Shown here: positions 22,155 through 33,041 of the stretch, piece after piece | Numbering within the stretch: position 1 is the first letter of the stretch | Layout of the letters: each line of letters begins with the position of its first letter | NCBI GenBank assembly: GCA_012931725.1 | Contig: CM022955.1 | Location: forward strand, 15,951,423-16,015,422 | Direction: 5' to 3' | DNA: 64,000 nucleotides | Source of the DNA: Litsea cubeba | Lineage: Eukaryota > Streptophyta > Magnoliopsida > Laurales > Lauraceae | Notes under the pieces: model-generated | Database searches by the model: none | What the model saw: only the letters and a program-made list of their open reading frames with translations | Told to the model about the DNA's origin: nothing | Program-made: the position numbers and the translations under genes

Positions 22155-23944
22155 TGATGTGAAATTAAATTCAATCTTTTAATACTGCAAGTACATAACT
22201 GTCTTATCGAGACAGTGACAAGTACAAGTCGACAAGGAGCACTACTGAAATCTTTTTTTTTTCTTTTACTAAAATCTGAACTTTTTTTTATAAATGATAA
22301 TGACGAGAGATTAAAAAAAAACAAACAAACAAACAATAATAATACTAGAAAAAAACACAGAAATAAAATATGAGAAAATGCAGATTAGAATATCATAAAT
22401 CCATTAAGTAGTCCTATCATCCTTCTATGCAATCGATAAAATAAATTTGTCCCAAAAATCCTTCAAATCAGAAACAAATCAGTTTTTCTTATTCGGATAA
22501 TTTGTCTATCAAAGAGCATAATTTTTCACAATTTATTTAAGGCAAAAATCTCCTTCACTTAATGAAATTATGAACTTAACTAAATATCACATATTACTCA
22601 AAGATAGATTATCAAAGAATCTCAATCTAAGAATTAAGAAAACATACATGATTAAAGCATTGTTCAAATAAAAAAAATTGAATAACATAGGTTGTCAATG
22701 ACAGAAGGCAGATTTATTATTATAATGAATACGCAAGAGACAAAAATATCACATAAATTAACGATGAGAAACACTTAACTTCATCTGACACTCTGATCCA
22801 GGGATCTACTCCTCCATTGCAAAAGATGCGATTTTCATTGAGAACTTCATGACAATTGCAATTTTCTCACACACTTCTAACCTAGTTCTGGAACAGAGTT
22901 CCAAAATACCCACAGATTTTTCTCTTTTTTTTCTAGAGAGAGAAAATAGAGAGAGGATAGGAGATAGAGAGAGAATCTCACATGAGGGCCACGACGTGAG
23001 ATTCTATGTGTAGTAAATGAGCTCCCCATTCACAGCACTATGTGTCTTTATTTATAACTTTTGAGCTCTAAATCTTGCCAAGTTAGGTTCCAAAAAATCT
23101 TTCATAGTTGCCTTTAGAAAGATTTTCCCAAGAATATCTGTATGGTGTTCACATTGTTCCAATAAAATCTACACTAAAAATCCTCAACGTGCCAAGACTG
23201 AGGCCTCCCATAAGAACTCAAGTTTTATTCCCTTTCAACATTATTCAATGCACAATAGTTGCCAGGCATGCCATGTGTACCATGACAAGACTTTCCAAGT
23301 TATACAGAATTTCTTGACTTGGTCTTTCCCCTTTTTTAGTGATCATGTTGACAAAATAATGGCAAGGCGATAATTGGATATTCTCTTTCTCTTGTAGTCC
23401 ACCATGAGGCTATGTATTATCATCACGTGAGAATGTATGGGTTCCTTGAGTGCCGCTGGACTTGGATCTAGAGTAGGTCCACCTCTCGTGTTGGACGTTC
23501 TTCTCCTCACATGGGCTCTAGATTGGCTTGGATTGCTCTGTGAATTTCTTCTCTCAATTTCTTTTCAAAGCAGATCCCAATTAACTGAAGATTCCCTGAA
23601 AGAATAAAAAGAATAATTTAGCCATCATATGTATAAAATTCATAAATGTCATGCATGGGACCCGAATGAGATCATGCACATGAATGAACCAAACTGGATG
23701 ATTTTCCATGAACTAATTGATGGTGCTAGAATCAAAATGCTAATTGGTGTGACACTAAGATGATGTAAACCAATGATTTCATAAGATTCATGCAAGAATG
23801 ATGATTTTGATTGATTTTGACTAGAATTCAAACTTTAATGCTCAAATGCATGAAATTCTATGAAATTGAGTGCAAGTTACCCTAATTAAGTCCACAAATT
23901 AACATAAAATGATGAATGAGAACTATAATTTTGTGGACTTATCA
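22155..23944 (-). mobile_element. Solo LTR inserted in the copia gag
   Basis: This is a 1790-bp unit beginning TGATGTGAAATT and ending GGACTTATCA on the plus strand, flanked by the 5-bp duplication ACAAG (22150-22154 and 23945-23949). The copia gag reading frame is interrupted exactly here. TG...CA ends, the absence of any coding region, and a minus-strand TATA (TATAAATAAAG near 23055) fit a single LTR left after LTR-LTR recombination. In its own orientation it starts TGATAAGTCCA, like the LTR at 26032, so the two belong to related families. Confidence 0.85.
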
Positions 23945-24245
23945 ACAAGCAATTAATGAGAGGCTTCATGATGTACAACTTCTCCAACTTCTACGATATG
24001 CCAGCAGCAGTTTTTTCCTAAGCAACCTTTCGCAGTACACCATCACTAAAAAATAGTAGAATCTGACCATACGCCTTCTCCAGCAACTCATTTTTCCTTT
24101 TATCTGACAGTTTATCAGACAAAGCATTCTTTTCCTTCAAAGCTTTCTACAACTCATTTTGAATCAGCAAAGCATGCATCTTCAAACACCATGGACCGAA
24201 GTCATTATTTCCATTGAGTTTCTCAATCTCGATTTTGACAACCAT
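23945..24245 (-). pseudogene. Copia gag N-terminus, cut off by the solo LTR
   Basis: From the ATG at 24245 the minus strand reads MVVKIEIEKLNGNNDFGPWC and continues through LKMHALLIQNE and KNALSDKLSDKRKNELLEKA to KLYIMKPLINCL, a typical Ty1/copia gag start (binding of 'LNG.NDF..W'). In-frame stops are present. The reading resumes on the far side of the inserted LTR as LYLKKRLFTLQMQ. Confidence 0.8.
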
Positions 24246-24602
24246 TCCACGAATCTTTTACTACACCTGTGTAGATCTGCTTACAATGAGTCTGCAGGTT
24301 CAAACGGATCTCAGATCTGACTCCGGATCGTCAAGATATCGTGAAAACAAACTTCAGCCGTCGATCTAGTCAAAACTATGTTGACCATACTGATCTACTG
24401 ACGTCAGCGGCGAGGATCGAGCCCCTCTCTCTTCTTCTCCGATCAGTCCACTGCAAACCGAAGTTCGGCTTCCTGCAACTGGGATTCCAAATCACAGATT
24501 TGCGATTTATTTGGCCCACCTGTTGATCGTCTCTCTCTACAATCTGATCACGATGGACACTTTGAGATCGGATCTGTCAGATCTACTCCGATCACGCGCA
24601 AT

Positions 24603-24614
24603 GCTCTGACGCCA
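24603..24614 (-). other. Primer-binding site of the decayed copia element
   Basis: The minus strand reads TGGCGTCAGAGC, one change from the initiator-Met tRNA complement TGGTATCAGAGC plus a neighbouring change, a few bases inside the right LTR. It supports the minus orientation. Confidence 0.75.
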
Positions 24615-24620
24615 GTTTGT

Positions 24621-24883
24621 TGTGATCTAGGGCCTACGAGAAGAGATCAAGAAACACAAGAGATATACGTGGTGAGGAAGACAGGAGAATTCACTATGCA
24701 ATCAGATAAGGTGTACATTATAGACTCTTAGTCTCTATTTATAATATCTGCACCAAAACCCTGTTACACCCAAACACTACTTCTAATCACAGTAAACTTA
24801 TAACAGGCCTACTTCTAATCACAATAGAACATGGACAATCCATAGCCAAGACTATTAACTTCTATTGAGCCATACAAATTAAC
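24621..24883 (-). repeat. 5' LTR of the decayed copia element
   Basis: Partner of 18132-18433. The right border is placed where similarity ends (CATACAAATTA). Confidence 0.8.
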
Positions 24884-26031
24884 ACTTTTTTATGCTATTT
24901 GTTTTTTCTTTATTTTATGTTGTGAGAAATTCTTTTTACACCATGTTATTTAGAAATTTTCCAAGAATATTGATTTTGAGTAGATTGGGTTGAAATTCTA
25001 GGGCTATCAGGCTATGCAAATGGATAGATTAGATTGGCAAGAATAATGGCCCACTAGATTATTTTATGGCCTGTCGTCTTTTTATAGGTTCGAAATATCA
25101 AGAAATCACTATTAAATGCTAATTTACAGGTCTCCAGAAATCCATTGTAGGGCCAACATAATTATAATCAAAACTATTCAAAACGAACACCATCCCCTCT
25201 AATGATATGCTTCAAAATTTCATATCAATAGGAGTGGGACCCACCATCTAATTGATTACATGATTGGTTGTCTTTATGATATCGTAAAAAAAGATGTAGT
25301 TTTATAATAAAAAATTTTAAAAATAAAAAAGGTCAATAATTATCAATTCTAATTGACAAAAATTGATGGTAGTGATGAAAATGGAACCGTGATGAAAACA
25401 CGTCGAGGACAATTGTAAAAAAAAGAACATATTTTATATAAGTGAATGGCTAATTGATATATAGGTGTTTATGTTAATATAACTCGTTAATTTTTTATAA
25501 ATTTCTTATTTATTGAAGGTTTTAGTTGTGCTTTGCCCCCTTTGGGAGAAATTCCTGGATCCATCAATGCCTAATTAACATAAGAAATATTCACACCCAT
25601 ACCCTAACTCTAGCAACCATATCGAAAAATATTACTTCGTCACTCGAACTGTCGATCGATAGTTCTCTTTGTTTTCTACATTTTATGTATTTTTAGTATT
25701 TTTTTCATTTTAAGGTCATCCAAGGCTAGATTGGGGAGGTCTAAAAAATGAAATGCAAACAACTTGCACCCACAAGGCCAGAACTTCCGATCCCATGTAA
25801 AATAATTTTGAGAAATGAATGAAAAAATAAGAACTTTTGTCCAAAGTCATTCTTTCTCATATTTTCTGTATTTCTAAATCATTGTGAATTATACACAAAA
25901 TCTCCATAATTTTTTTACGCACAATGTAGGTTAGGATTTCTTATTTTATTAGGAATGTGATTAGAGCTCTCTATTTATATTGGTGGTTGTAATTAAGTTT
26001 AGTTGACTACAATAAACTACCTTTTCTTGTG
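24884..26031. other. AT-rich sequence without a recognised gene
   Basis: No long open frame, no repeat pair and no terminal repeats were found in about 1.15 kb. Likely old decayed intergenic DNA. Confidence 0.5.
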
Positions 26032-26310
26032 TGATAAGTCCATGAAATTGCATTTCATTCGCAACATTTCATGTAGGTTTATGGGCTTATTTACGTTAAA
26101 ATCATTGAATTTCATAAATTCTTGCATCATAGTGTCAAAAGTGCATTTTGTGAGAACTCGGTCCAGGTGGCACCCTTAACCACAAGGAGTAACGGGTCAA
26201 CCACGGGCTTCAAATGTAGAGTCTCCCCTAGTCCCGCATCGAAAATATCCAAGCCCTGACCCTGGGTTTATAAGTCAAACCCCGTCTTAACTCAACATGA
26301 CGCATTTTAA

Positions 26311-26402
26311 AATCGTGCAGCACTGGAAACCGTAAGAATTATGGAGTTAAGTGTGCTCGGGCGGGAACAGCACTAAGATGGGAGACCACCTGGGAAGTTC
26401 TT
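26311..26402 (+). ncRNA. 5S rRNA-like domain in Cassandra LTR 1
   Basis: It contains the 5S internal promoter blocks: GGAGTTAAGTGTGCTCGGGC (box A region), GGGAACAGCACTAAGATGGG (intermediate element region) and GAGACCACCTGGGAAG (box C region). Several substitutions relative to plant 5S RNA suggest RNA polymerase III promoter ability is possible but weakened. It is not a functional ribosomal gene. Confidence 0.88.
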
Positions 26403-26665
26403 GCGCACGCACGTGGTCTAAAGTGGACATTTCATACTGAGTCCGATGGGACTGTGACAGTTGGTATCAAATCCAAAGACGACTCTATTTCCAATGGGGA
26501 AGAGTGTGAGAACTCGATCCGAGCGACACCTTTAGCCACGTGGGTAGCGTGTCAACCACGGGCTTCAAACGGAGAGTCTTTGCTAGTCCCACATCGAAAA
26601 CACCCAATTCCTGATGCTGGGCTTATAAGTCAAACCCCTTCTTAACTCAACATGACGCATTTTAA

Positions 26666-26755
26666 AATCGTACGGCCCTGAAAACCATAAGAACTATGGA
26701 GTTAAGCATGCTCAGGCGGGAGCAGTACTAGTATGGGTGACCTCCTGGAAAGCCC
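26666..26755 (+). ncRNA. 5S rRNA-like domain in Cassandra LTR 2
   Basis: It carries GGAGTTAAGCATGCTCAGGC, GGGAGCAGTACTAGTATGGG and GTGACCTCCTGGAAAG, closer to the plant 5S consensus than LTR 1 in the intermediate element and box C. Confidence 0.88.
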
Positions 26756-27721
26756 TCGCGTGCGTACGTGGGCCAAAGCGGACAATTTCATGCCTGAGTT
26801 GGGTGGGACTGTGACACATTTCATGAGGAAATTTGTCAAAAAATCATGAAATTGCATGTTTTATTGAAATTATTATTTTGAAATTTTGAATTACCCTTTT
26901 GAATACCCTTTGGTTGAAATGTAAAGTCACATATTTTCTTTGCACCATTGAATTGTACATGAAAATCGAGTCAAATGGTGTACTTGAATTCATTCATACG
27001 TGTCCGGATTGGTCTCATGCATTGCATAATAGTTTTCTACACAAAATTATTCTTTTTAATATAATTCATTTCTTTTTGTAGGAAGACAATTTTAAGAGGG
27101 GACCAACATGAGGTGAGATTCAAGAGGAAACCCAAGAGAAAAGATAAGAGAAGGGAAAAATGAAGAAATTGAAGAAGACCCATGTGGGGTCCACCTTGGG
27201 CGTGAATCCTAAGGTGTGCCCATATGGGGTCCACATTCCTTTAATTTTTGTTGCAAGTCCAAGAACTTTCCTTTTTTTTTTAGGAAATTCAAGTTTGATA
27301 TTTGAAATTTGAAATTGAAGTGAAGAGTCCAAGATTGGAAGGAACTTGGAGTCCAAGAAAGCTAAGCTAAGAAAGAGAGAAAAATATGGAAAGAAGAGAA
27401 GTCAAGCCACATGGGAAGTCCCAAGGGGGACCTACCAACCCCTTGCACGACCCAAGTGGGGCCCAATTATGTTTCAAGCAAGCGACGATGAGATACAAAA
27501 TTAGAAAGTTCTTGCACAACAAGGAATCGAGCAAGAAAGGACTTTCTAAATCCTTCAAGATTTTCTTTCTTATATCCTAAACCTTCCTAATTTCATTCAA
27601 ACTAGGAGGCTAAGCAAGAGACCTTCCCTAATCTCTCCATCATAGCTAAGAATCAAAGTAATTAAACAAAAACTATGTAAGAGGAGCAAGACTAGACATC
27701 TAAAGCACTCCCCTCGTCCTC

Positions 27722-27731
27722 TTTTTTTTTT

Positions 27732-27762
<31 letters not shown>

Positions 27763-27764
27763 GC
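27722..27764. repeat. Poly-T run joined to poly-G run
   Basis: About 20 T followed directly by more than 20 G. Such a junction is prone to sequencing and assembly length errors, so the length given here should not be trusted. Confidence 0.85.
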
Positions 27765-28612
27765 GTCGACCCGGGGGGTGGGCGTCAACCCACACCATGC
27801 CCTCTCACTCTCTCTTCCACCCCCCACTCTCACTTCTCTTTTTCTTTCTTTCTTCGAGGCTTAAATGGAATTTTTAGTTGAAGAAGATTAAGAAGATGGA
27901 GGGGTGATTCCATCATTGTAATTCAAGAAGAAAGCAAACTTGTAAATTAATTCTATGGATGGTTGAATTCAGTAAAAGGTGTGTTGTCTTTATTGTTAAT
28001 TTTATTTTTCATTATCTAATGTTTCTAGGATTCTTTTTTTTATTATTATTATTGTGAGCGCTTAAGGGCTTATAGTAACGAAAAATACATTTTTGGAGTC
28101 TTGAGTCGTGTGAAATCCCTTGCCAATTAACAATCTAGGACCTGCACCTTGGCTAGTCATTGGGCCTGTTTGGATGGGCAGAAAATAGAGTAAAGTGAAG
28201 TTAAATGGGCCCTAACAGTCTAAAATTTCAACTCTACCCTGTTTGGATGAGTCTGGCCCAATAGATGAAGTAATGTTGTAAGCCACATGTACTCCATTTC
28301 ACTTCAACTCTAAATACTTCCATTTCCTTGAGTAAAAGTGGATTTTACTCTAAACCTTAACTTTAAAATAAGAATCCAAATGAAGTGAAGTGAAGTACTC
28401 TACTTTAACTTCAACCTACTTCTCTTCACTCCACTCCACACGTGAAATCCACTTCATTTCACTCAACTCCTCATTTATCCAAGGGACAATTACCATACGG
28501 ACGACACTAAATTCGAGATTCACCCCATAACAGATGAAACAATACAATTTACCGGATAGAAGATCGTACACAAAAACCGCTCAAAAGCGGACCGAAGTAC
28601 CCTTTTTCCAGC

Positions 28613-28690
28613 GATATCCTAGATCTGTAGGATATCGAAGGATTCGATATCCCGTGCGCTTAGGATATCGCACAGTTCGATATCCTAAGC
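28613..28690. repeat. GATATCC hairpin repeats, left terminus of the MULE
   Basis: About two and a half units of GCGATATCCTA...TAGGATATCG, inverted relative to the tandem block at 30918-31044 in the right terminus. Confidence 0.8.
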
Positions 28691-29631
28691 CCACTTTTCG
28701 AGCGATGAAAAAACTTTGCTACTCCATGTTTCTTCCGGTCTTTATTCCCCGTATCTTTCATTTATTCTCGTTATAGCGAGATCAGAATGCTCCACTACGC
28801 CAACTGATCGATCGACGCAGCGGAAGCAGCTACGTCCTTAGTCTTCTCCATGGCCGGGCTCGCAGTGGATGTCGGTCTCTTTCTTTGGAACACGTGCCTC
28901 CCTCCGACGGGGCTCACGTGGAAGCTATTTGGATTATTCAGCCTTGCGGCCTTGAACAGAGCAGCGCTTCTATTCGCCCACTACGAATGGGCCTTCTCGT
29001 TCTGCTTCGGGCTGGGATCTGTCTCCAGCCTTCAACTAACGTTTTACACCTAGAGTGTTCTGCAATCAATGGATCCGGTTGGCTACCCGGTGAAGAAATC
29101 GGTTTCAATCGTCTGATCATGATGATGATGTGAACTTATATTTTGTGGTGGTGTTTCTTGTGTTCCCCTCCTCAATTTGTGTCTGCCTTCGTGTATTTGT
29201 TCTATTAGGGTTTAGTTTTATGTTGTTTGTTTGTGAGGTGTTTAGGGTTTCAGATTGTGGGAATAGTTTGTGGGTTGCAGACTTATGTAAGTATAAAAAG
29301 GGTTTTAATAGCTTTTTTTACGAGAAATTAATGAAACTGTGTTCTGCTCATTCGTGGTAGTTGATAGTGTGATGTGTTTTTGGGGAAATCAGATAAATGC
29401 TCATCCCACATCCCACTGTTTGGTGGTGGTAGTCGTATTATTATTTTTATCTCTCGTCATCCTCTTCACATGTAAAGATAATATAAAAAGGTGAACCCAG
29501 AAAAGCTTTCGTGAGATCCTGTCTGAGACCACCACTAGCCTGGTCCCATAAACAAAAGCCATGGTGACAGATGTCACAACCACCCACATGGTAATCACCA
29601 AAATCTAGGTCGTGAGAACATTATTGAGCGG

Positions 29632-29655
29632 CAGGTCTCGCTATAGCGAGACCTG
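29632..29655. repeat. 24-bp perfect palindrome
   Basis: The core TCTCGCTATAGCGAGA is extended by CAGG and CCTG to a perfect 24-bp palindrome. Related copies are at 28766-28781, about 29669-29680 (half), 29686-29701 and 30301-30316, all inside the same MULE. Confidence 0.85.
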
Positions 29656-30917
29656 TTCAGGCATAAATCTCCCTATAGCGAGAGTCTCGTTATAGTGAGA
29701 CCTATTCATCTCGGTCCCATGTGTGTACAAATACGTGCCCATTGTGTATCCAATACAATATATACTCTCTTTTTTTCTTCCCCTTCATTAATTCATTTGC
29801 AAAGGTTTTCTCCTCTCTTACTTTTTCCAAATCTCATCACTTGTTCTCAAGATCAACCCCATTTACTTATCTCATGATCCTCTTCTCTTCTTATCATGTG
29901 TATTATTATTTTTTTTCTTTTTAAGTATCCACTGATTTGGTTGTGTTTCTCTGGATTGTTATTTCTACCATTACCCATGTTTGCACTCACAACTTCGGTG
30001 TCACCACCTTCATTTCCATTGGCACCCCCATTAGTAGGGGCAATAGCCACAGGTGATCGTTGCTGGTCCTGATTCACGCTAGGGCCATTCATTCATATTG
30101 GGTGGAACCACCACCTTATTAGGCCCATCAACAAGCCCATCATCATCAATGATGGCCATTCATTCATATTTTGGTGGTCTTGGATACACAGTGGAGGAGT
30201 ATATTTTGTAGGATACACAATGGGCCCGTACACAGTGGGTATTTGGATACACAATGCCCCCTACACAGTGGGTATTTACTGTGTATTTGGATACACACTC
30301 TCTCGCTATAGCGAGACCTGCCCCTGGAGGCTGACGCACTCCACATCCCTCATCCCTCTCAGGTCATCAATGTCAATCCTTAAAGGATGTTGATACCACA
30401 TTTTTCACTAAAAAATCCTTGACCATTTTTATTTTTTTTATGATTTGAATGGTTTCCTTGCATTTTATGTGGCAAGTGTCTTTTTGCTAGTTTATAAATT
30501 TTGAAGGTTTCTTACTCTGTAACACAATCCTCCACGTGAAAAACTTAGCCACAACAACCATGTCCCACATTCATGCCTGTTAATGAAGCACCACCTACCA
30601 AGTGATAGCACAAGCTCTAATACCTACTGATAAAGTGCAAACAAGGCAAAAAAACACTAGCAGGAGAAAGATAAAACATGACGCGAGGTGATTAAAATTA
30701 GAGATGCTATTGAATGGCCAAAACTGCACTGTGAGATGCTATAAAGTGCGGATGAGAAAAGATGGAATGGTAATATCCAATCGAAACGGAGATGGAAACG
30801 GAGGTCTTCAACGAAAAAAAGATGAAACGGACCTCCTCAGTGAAAAAACGGAGAAGATGAAACGTACCTTTTGTGGTGAAAATTGTGGTACGTGATGGGA
30901 TGGGAGTAGGTGACTCT

Positions 30918-31044
30918 GCGATATCCTACAGGTCTAGGATATCGAACCGTGCGATATCCTACGTGTGTAGGATATCGAACTGTGCGATATCCTAAGTCCT
31001 TGGGATATCGAACTATGCGATATCCTACCCCTATAGGATATCGC
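30918..31044. repeat. Four tandem GATATCC hairpins, right terminus of the MULE
   Basis: Four 33-bp units (the last about 27 bp), each GCGATATCCTA, 8 variable bases, TAGGATATCG and a short linker. The arms are conserved while the loop bases vary. Confidence 0.85.
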
Positions 31045-31189
31045 ATGAAAAAGGGTATTTTCGTCCCATTTTGAGCCATTTTTATGTACGATCTTTGATC
31101 CAGTAAATTGTAATTTTTCATCTTTAATGGGATAATTTTCGGGTCTTGTGCCGTCCGTACGGTAATCTTCTCTTTATCCAAACAGGCCC

Positions 31190-31960
31190 GAGGGACTAAA
31201 TTGACCCCATACGTGTTTTTAAAACTTAGAACAGTAGATCCAGACTCTTGAATTGCAATATCCATATTATAATTTTCTATTTTTACTTTCTTAGTTCTCT
31301 GATTTTTATTTTAGTTTAAGCAATTGGTCTTTTTTGATGCTCGTTATGTTATTTGTAGCTTACTAGTTAGGGTTTTTAGACTAGGTTTTCTAGTTTAGGT
31401 TATTTTTATTGGTTGTGAAGGATTGTAATTAAATTGGTTTTTCAGAGTGGTAGTATGGATTTGTATAGCTTCTCTTAGGTCTAGAACTCAAGACTTGCAA
31501 GAGTCGTACGTAGTGGGAAAGAATATTGGGCTGAAGATAAGGAGCAAATTCCTCTATTTAGAGGATGTTGGGTGTGTAGTATATTTTAGAGTTAAATTAG
31601 ATTGAAATAGGATCTCCTCACGGCGCATCTTCTTCAGGTCTCTAATGTACATCAATTTTAATTGACTTGACTTGAACAAGATAAGGCTTTTAAAAAGTAT
31701 AAATGAACAAATTAAAGAAAGAATGAATAAAAGAGGACCAAATCTTCTCTTTTATTATCGAGATTCAATTCAAACCAAATGGGTGTGATCAAAGATCTGA
31801 GCGTCCCTTCATTTCTACAAATGAAGGGCTCCACAGTCCACTCGAAGTCACAAATACATAATTTTGTAATCTCATCTCACTTTCCAGCTCCAAGCTTTTG
31901 GACGTTTTGGTTCAGGCCTTGGTGTGCCCTATTGAGAGACACTCGTGGTATTGTATAATT
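31190..31960. other. AT-rich intergenic sequence
   Basis: No supported gene or element in about 770 bp. It could include the continuation of the LTR-like sequence interrupted at 28161, but I could not prove it. Confidence 0.4.
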
Positions 31961-33041
31961 CACTATAATAATTTGCACTTTTGCCGGCGCAGGTAAAGGT
32001 CTATAAAACGCCAGTAAAAACCTTTTCTGGCGATTTCTCTTGCGCCGGCAAGCCGCCTAAAAAAGCTTACCAGGGATATCATTTGCCGGCGAAAAAATGT
32101 AGCGCCGGTAAAAAGTTACACATTGACTGCGTGTTTTTTTTTTTTTTTTCCGATAAAACATTTATATTTTACGCAAATTATTTTTTCAGAATTTTTTGCC
32201 GGCGTTTTTTCTAACAGGGAAAATATTTATTTTTTTAAAAGTAATTATTTCGGTAAAGGGTTTAGAGTAAAAATAATTGTCAGCGCAATAGATTTATTTT
32301 ATTTCTTTGATCTTTTATTTTTTTTTCCTTTATATACATCAGTACATCATTACAACTTCCAGCCTGTATCGTATGAATAAATTGAAACTGCAAATCCAAG
32401 ACCAAATCTACTGCACACCCAACATCCATTTCTATTCCAAAACCATCAAGAAATGAAACACGAATATTCATTCCACTTCATATTTAAAAGCACTTTACCA
32501 TTACCATTACAAAATAAAAATTTATGCTAACATTCTACTCTGTACCAACATTCAAATGCCAATGAAATTTTACATATTCATATATGGTCATCTCATTGTT
32601 GCACCATCCCAACACCTGCAACATTTGTTTAAAAAAACTTCTTGCATCCCATTTTAACATATGGCAATCTGTTACTCTGCATACTTGGCCTTCATGTTGG
32701 CTGCATCTTAGCTACATGGAATCTTTCAACAAAAAAATTTCTTCAATTTTCATTCAATCCTACATAAATGATTAAGAAATGAAAGGCACAACGACTAATC
32801 CTTTTTCTTTTCTTTTAAATTTAACAAGATCCACAATTTAACAAGAAAGGCTGGAAATATCAGTGAAAGAAATATTCGGTTGCTAATCAAAGAATGGCCA
32901 CATGGGCACAAGTAAACTTCCTGAGGCTTCCATTGCTTCATGCTGACTCCATAAACCAAGTGAAGGCTTTGCTTTTAGCATTATTTGGTGAATTTGAGCA
33001 AAAAGATATGCCTGAAGAGTCAAGTGGAAGAAGCACACAAG

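Larger units (their letters stand above)
18132..24883 (-). mobile_element. Decayed Ty1/copia retrotransposon (TNT1/Tork-like), minus strand
   Basis: Two similar terminal repeats flank minus-strand gag, zinc knuckle, integrase, RT and RNase H remnants in Ty1/copia order. Each repeat starts TGTGATCTAGGG and ends near GCCATACAAATTA. The left repeat is about 18132-18433 and the right about 24621-24883; they differ by several indels. A primer-binding-like sequence adjoins the right repeat. The coding part is full of frameshifts and stops. A 1.79-kb LTR interrupts gag. RT and RNase H sequence resembles the TNT1/Tork group by recognition only. Confidence 0.88.
26149..26816 (+). mobile_element. Cassandra TRIM retrotransposon, complete
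   Basis: Two 311-312 bp LTRs (26149-26459 and 26505-26816), both starting TGTGAGAACTCG and ending GGGACTGTGACA, enclose only 45 bp. That internal part holds a primer-binding site (TTGGTATCAAATCC) at the left and a purine-rich tract (CAATGGGGAAGAG) at the right. The whole unit is flanked by the 5-bp duplication CATTT (26144-26148 and 26817-26821). Each LTR contains a 5S rRNA-derived domain, the defining trait of Cassandra. There is no coding capacity, so movement depends on proteins from other elements. The LTRs differ at many positions, so this is not a very recent copy. Confidence 0.95.
26032..28161 (+). repeat. LTR-like sequence of the TGATAAGTCCA type, interrupted by Cassandra
   Basis: It starts TGATAAGTCCATGAAATTGC and shares its start and scattered later blocks (for example ...GGGCTTA and AATTATTCTTTTTA) with the solo LTR at 22155-23944 read on the opposite strand. 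Bases 26149-26816 are a later Cassandra insertion. The right border is not visible: a TIR element begins at 28162, and any continuation would lie after 31189. A poly-T/poly-G tract sits at about 27722-27764. Confidence 0.55.
28483..31172. mobile_element. Mutator-like (MULE) element, non-autonomous
   Basis: A 2690-bp unit with long inverted termini: left GGGACAATTACCATACGGAC and right complement GAGAAGATTACCGTACGGAC, with similarity continuing inward for about 200 bp. It is flanked by the 9-bp duplication TTTATCCAA (28474-28482 and 31173-31181), the length typical of MULEs. No transposase is recognisable. The inner part has a GC-richer open stretch at 28850-29130 (two overlapping frames of 67 and 82 codons, unrecognised), which could be captured host DNA (Pack-MULE), and several copies of a palindrome centred on CTATAG. 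Confidence 0.85.
28162..31189. mobile_element. Small TIR element split by a Mutator-like insertion
   Basis: The left end GGGCCTGTTTGGAT and the right end ATCCAAACAGGCCC are perfect inverted repeats. Without the 2.7-kb insert (28483-31172) and one copy of its target duplication the element is about 330 bp, MITE-sized, and rich in GTAAAGTGAAGT-like words. I see no clear target duplication, so the superfamily is left open. A related fragment may lie at 38020-38080. Confidence 0.65.

Noticed and set aside
26311..26402. A genuine 5S rRNA gene
   Set aside because: The 5S-like sequence is diverged and bounded by Cassandra LTR ends, PBS and target duplication.
28850..29133. Overlapping 67- and 82-codon frames in the MULE
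   Set aside because: GC-rich and coding-like, but no recognisable family; kept only as possible captured DNA.
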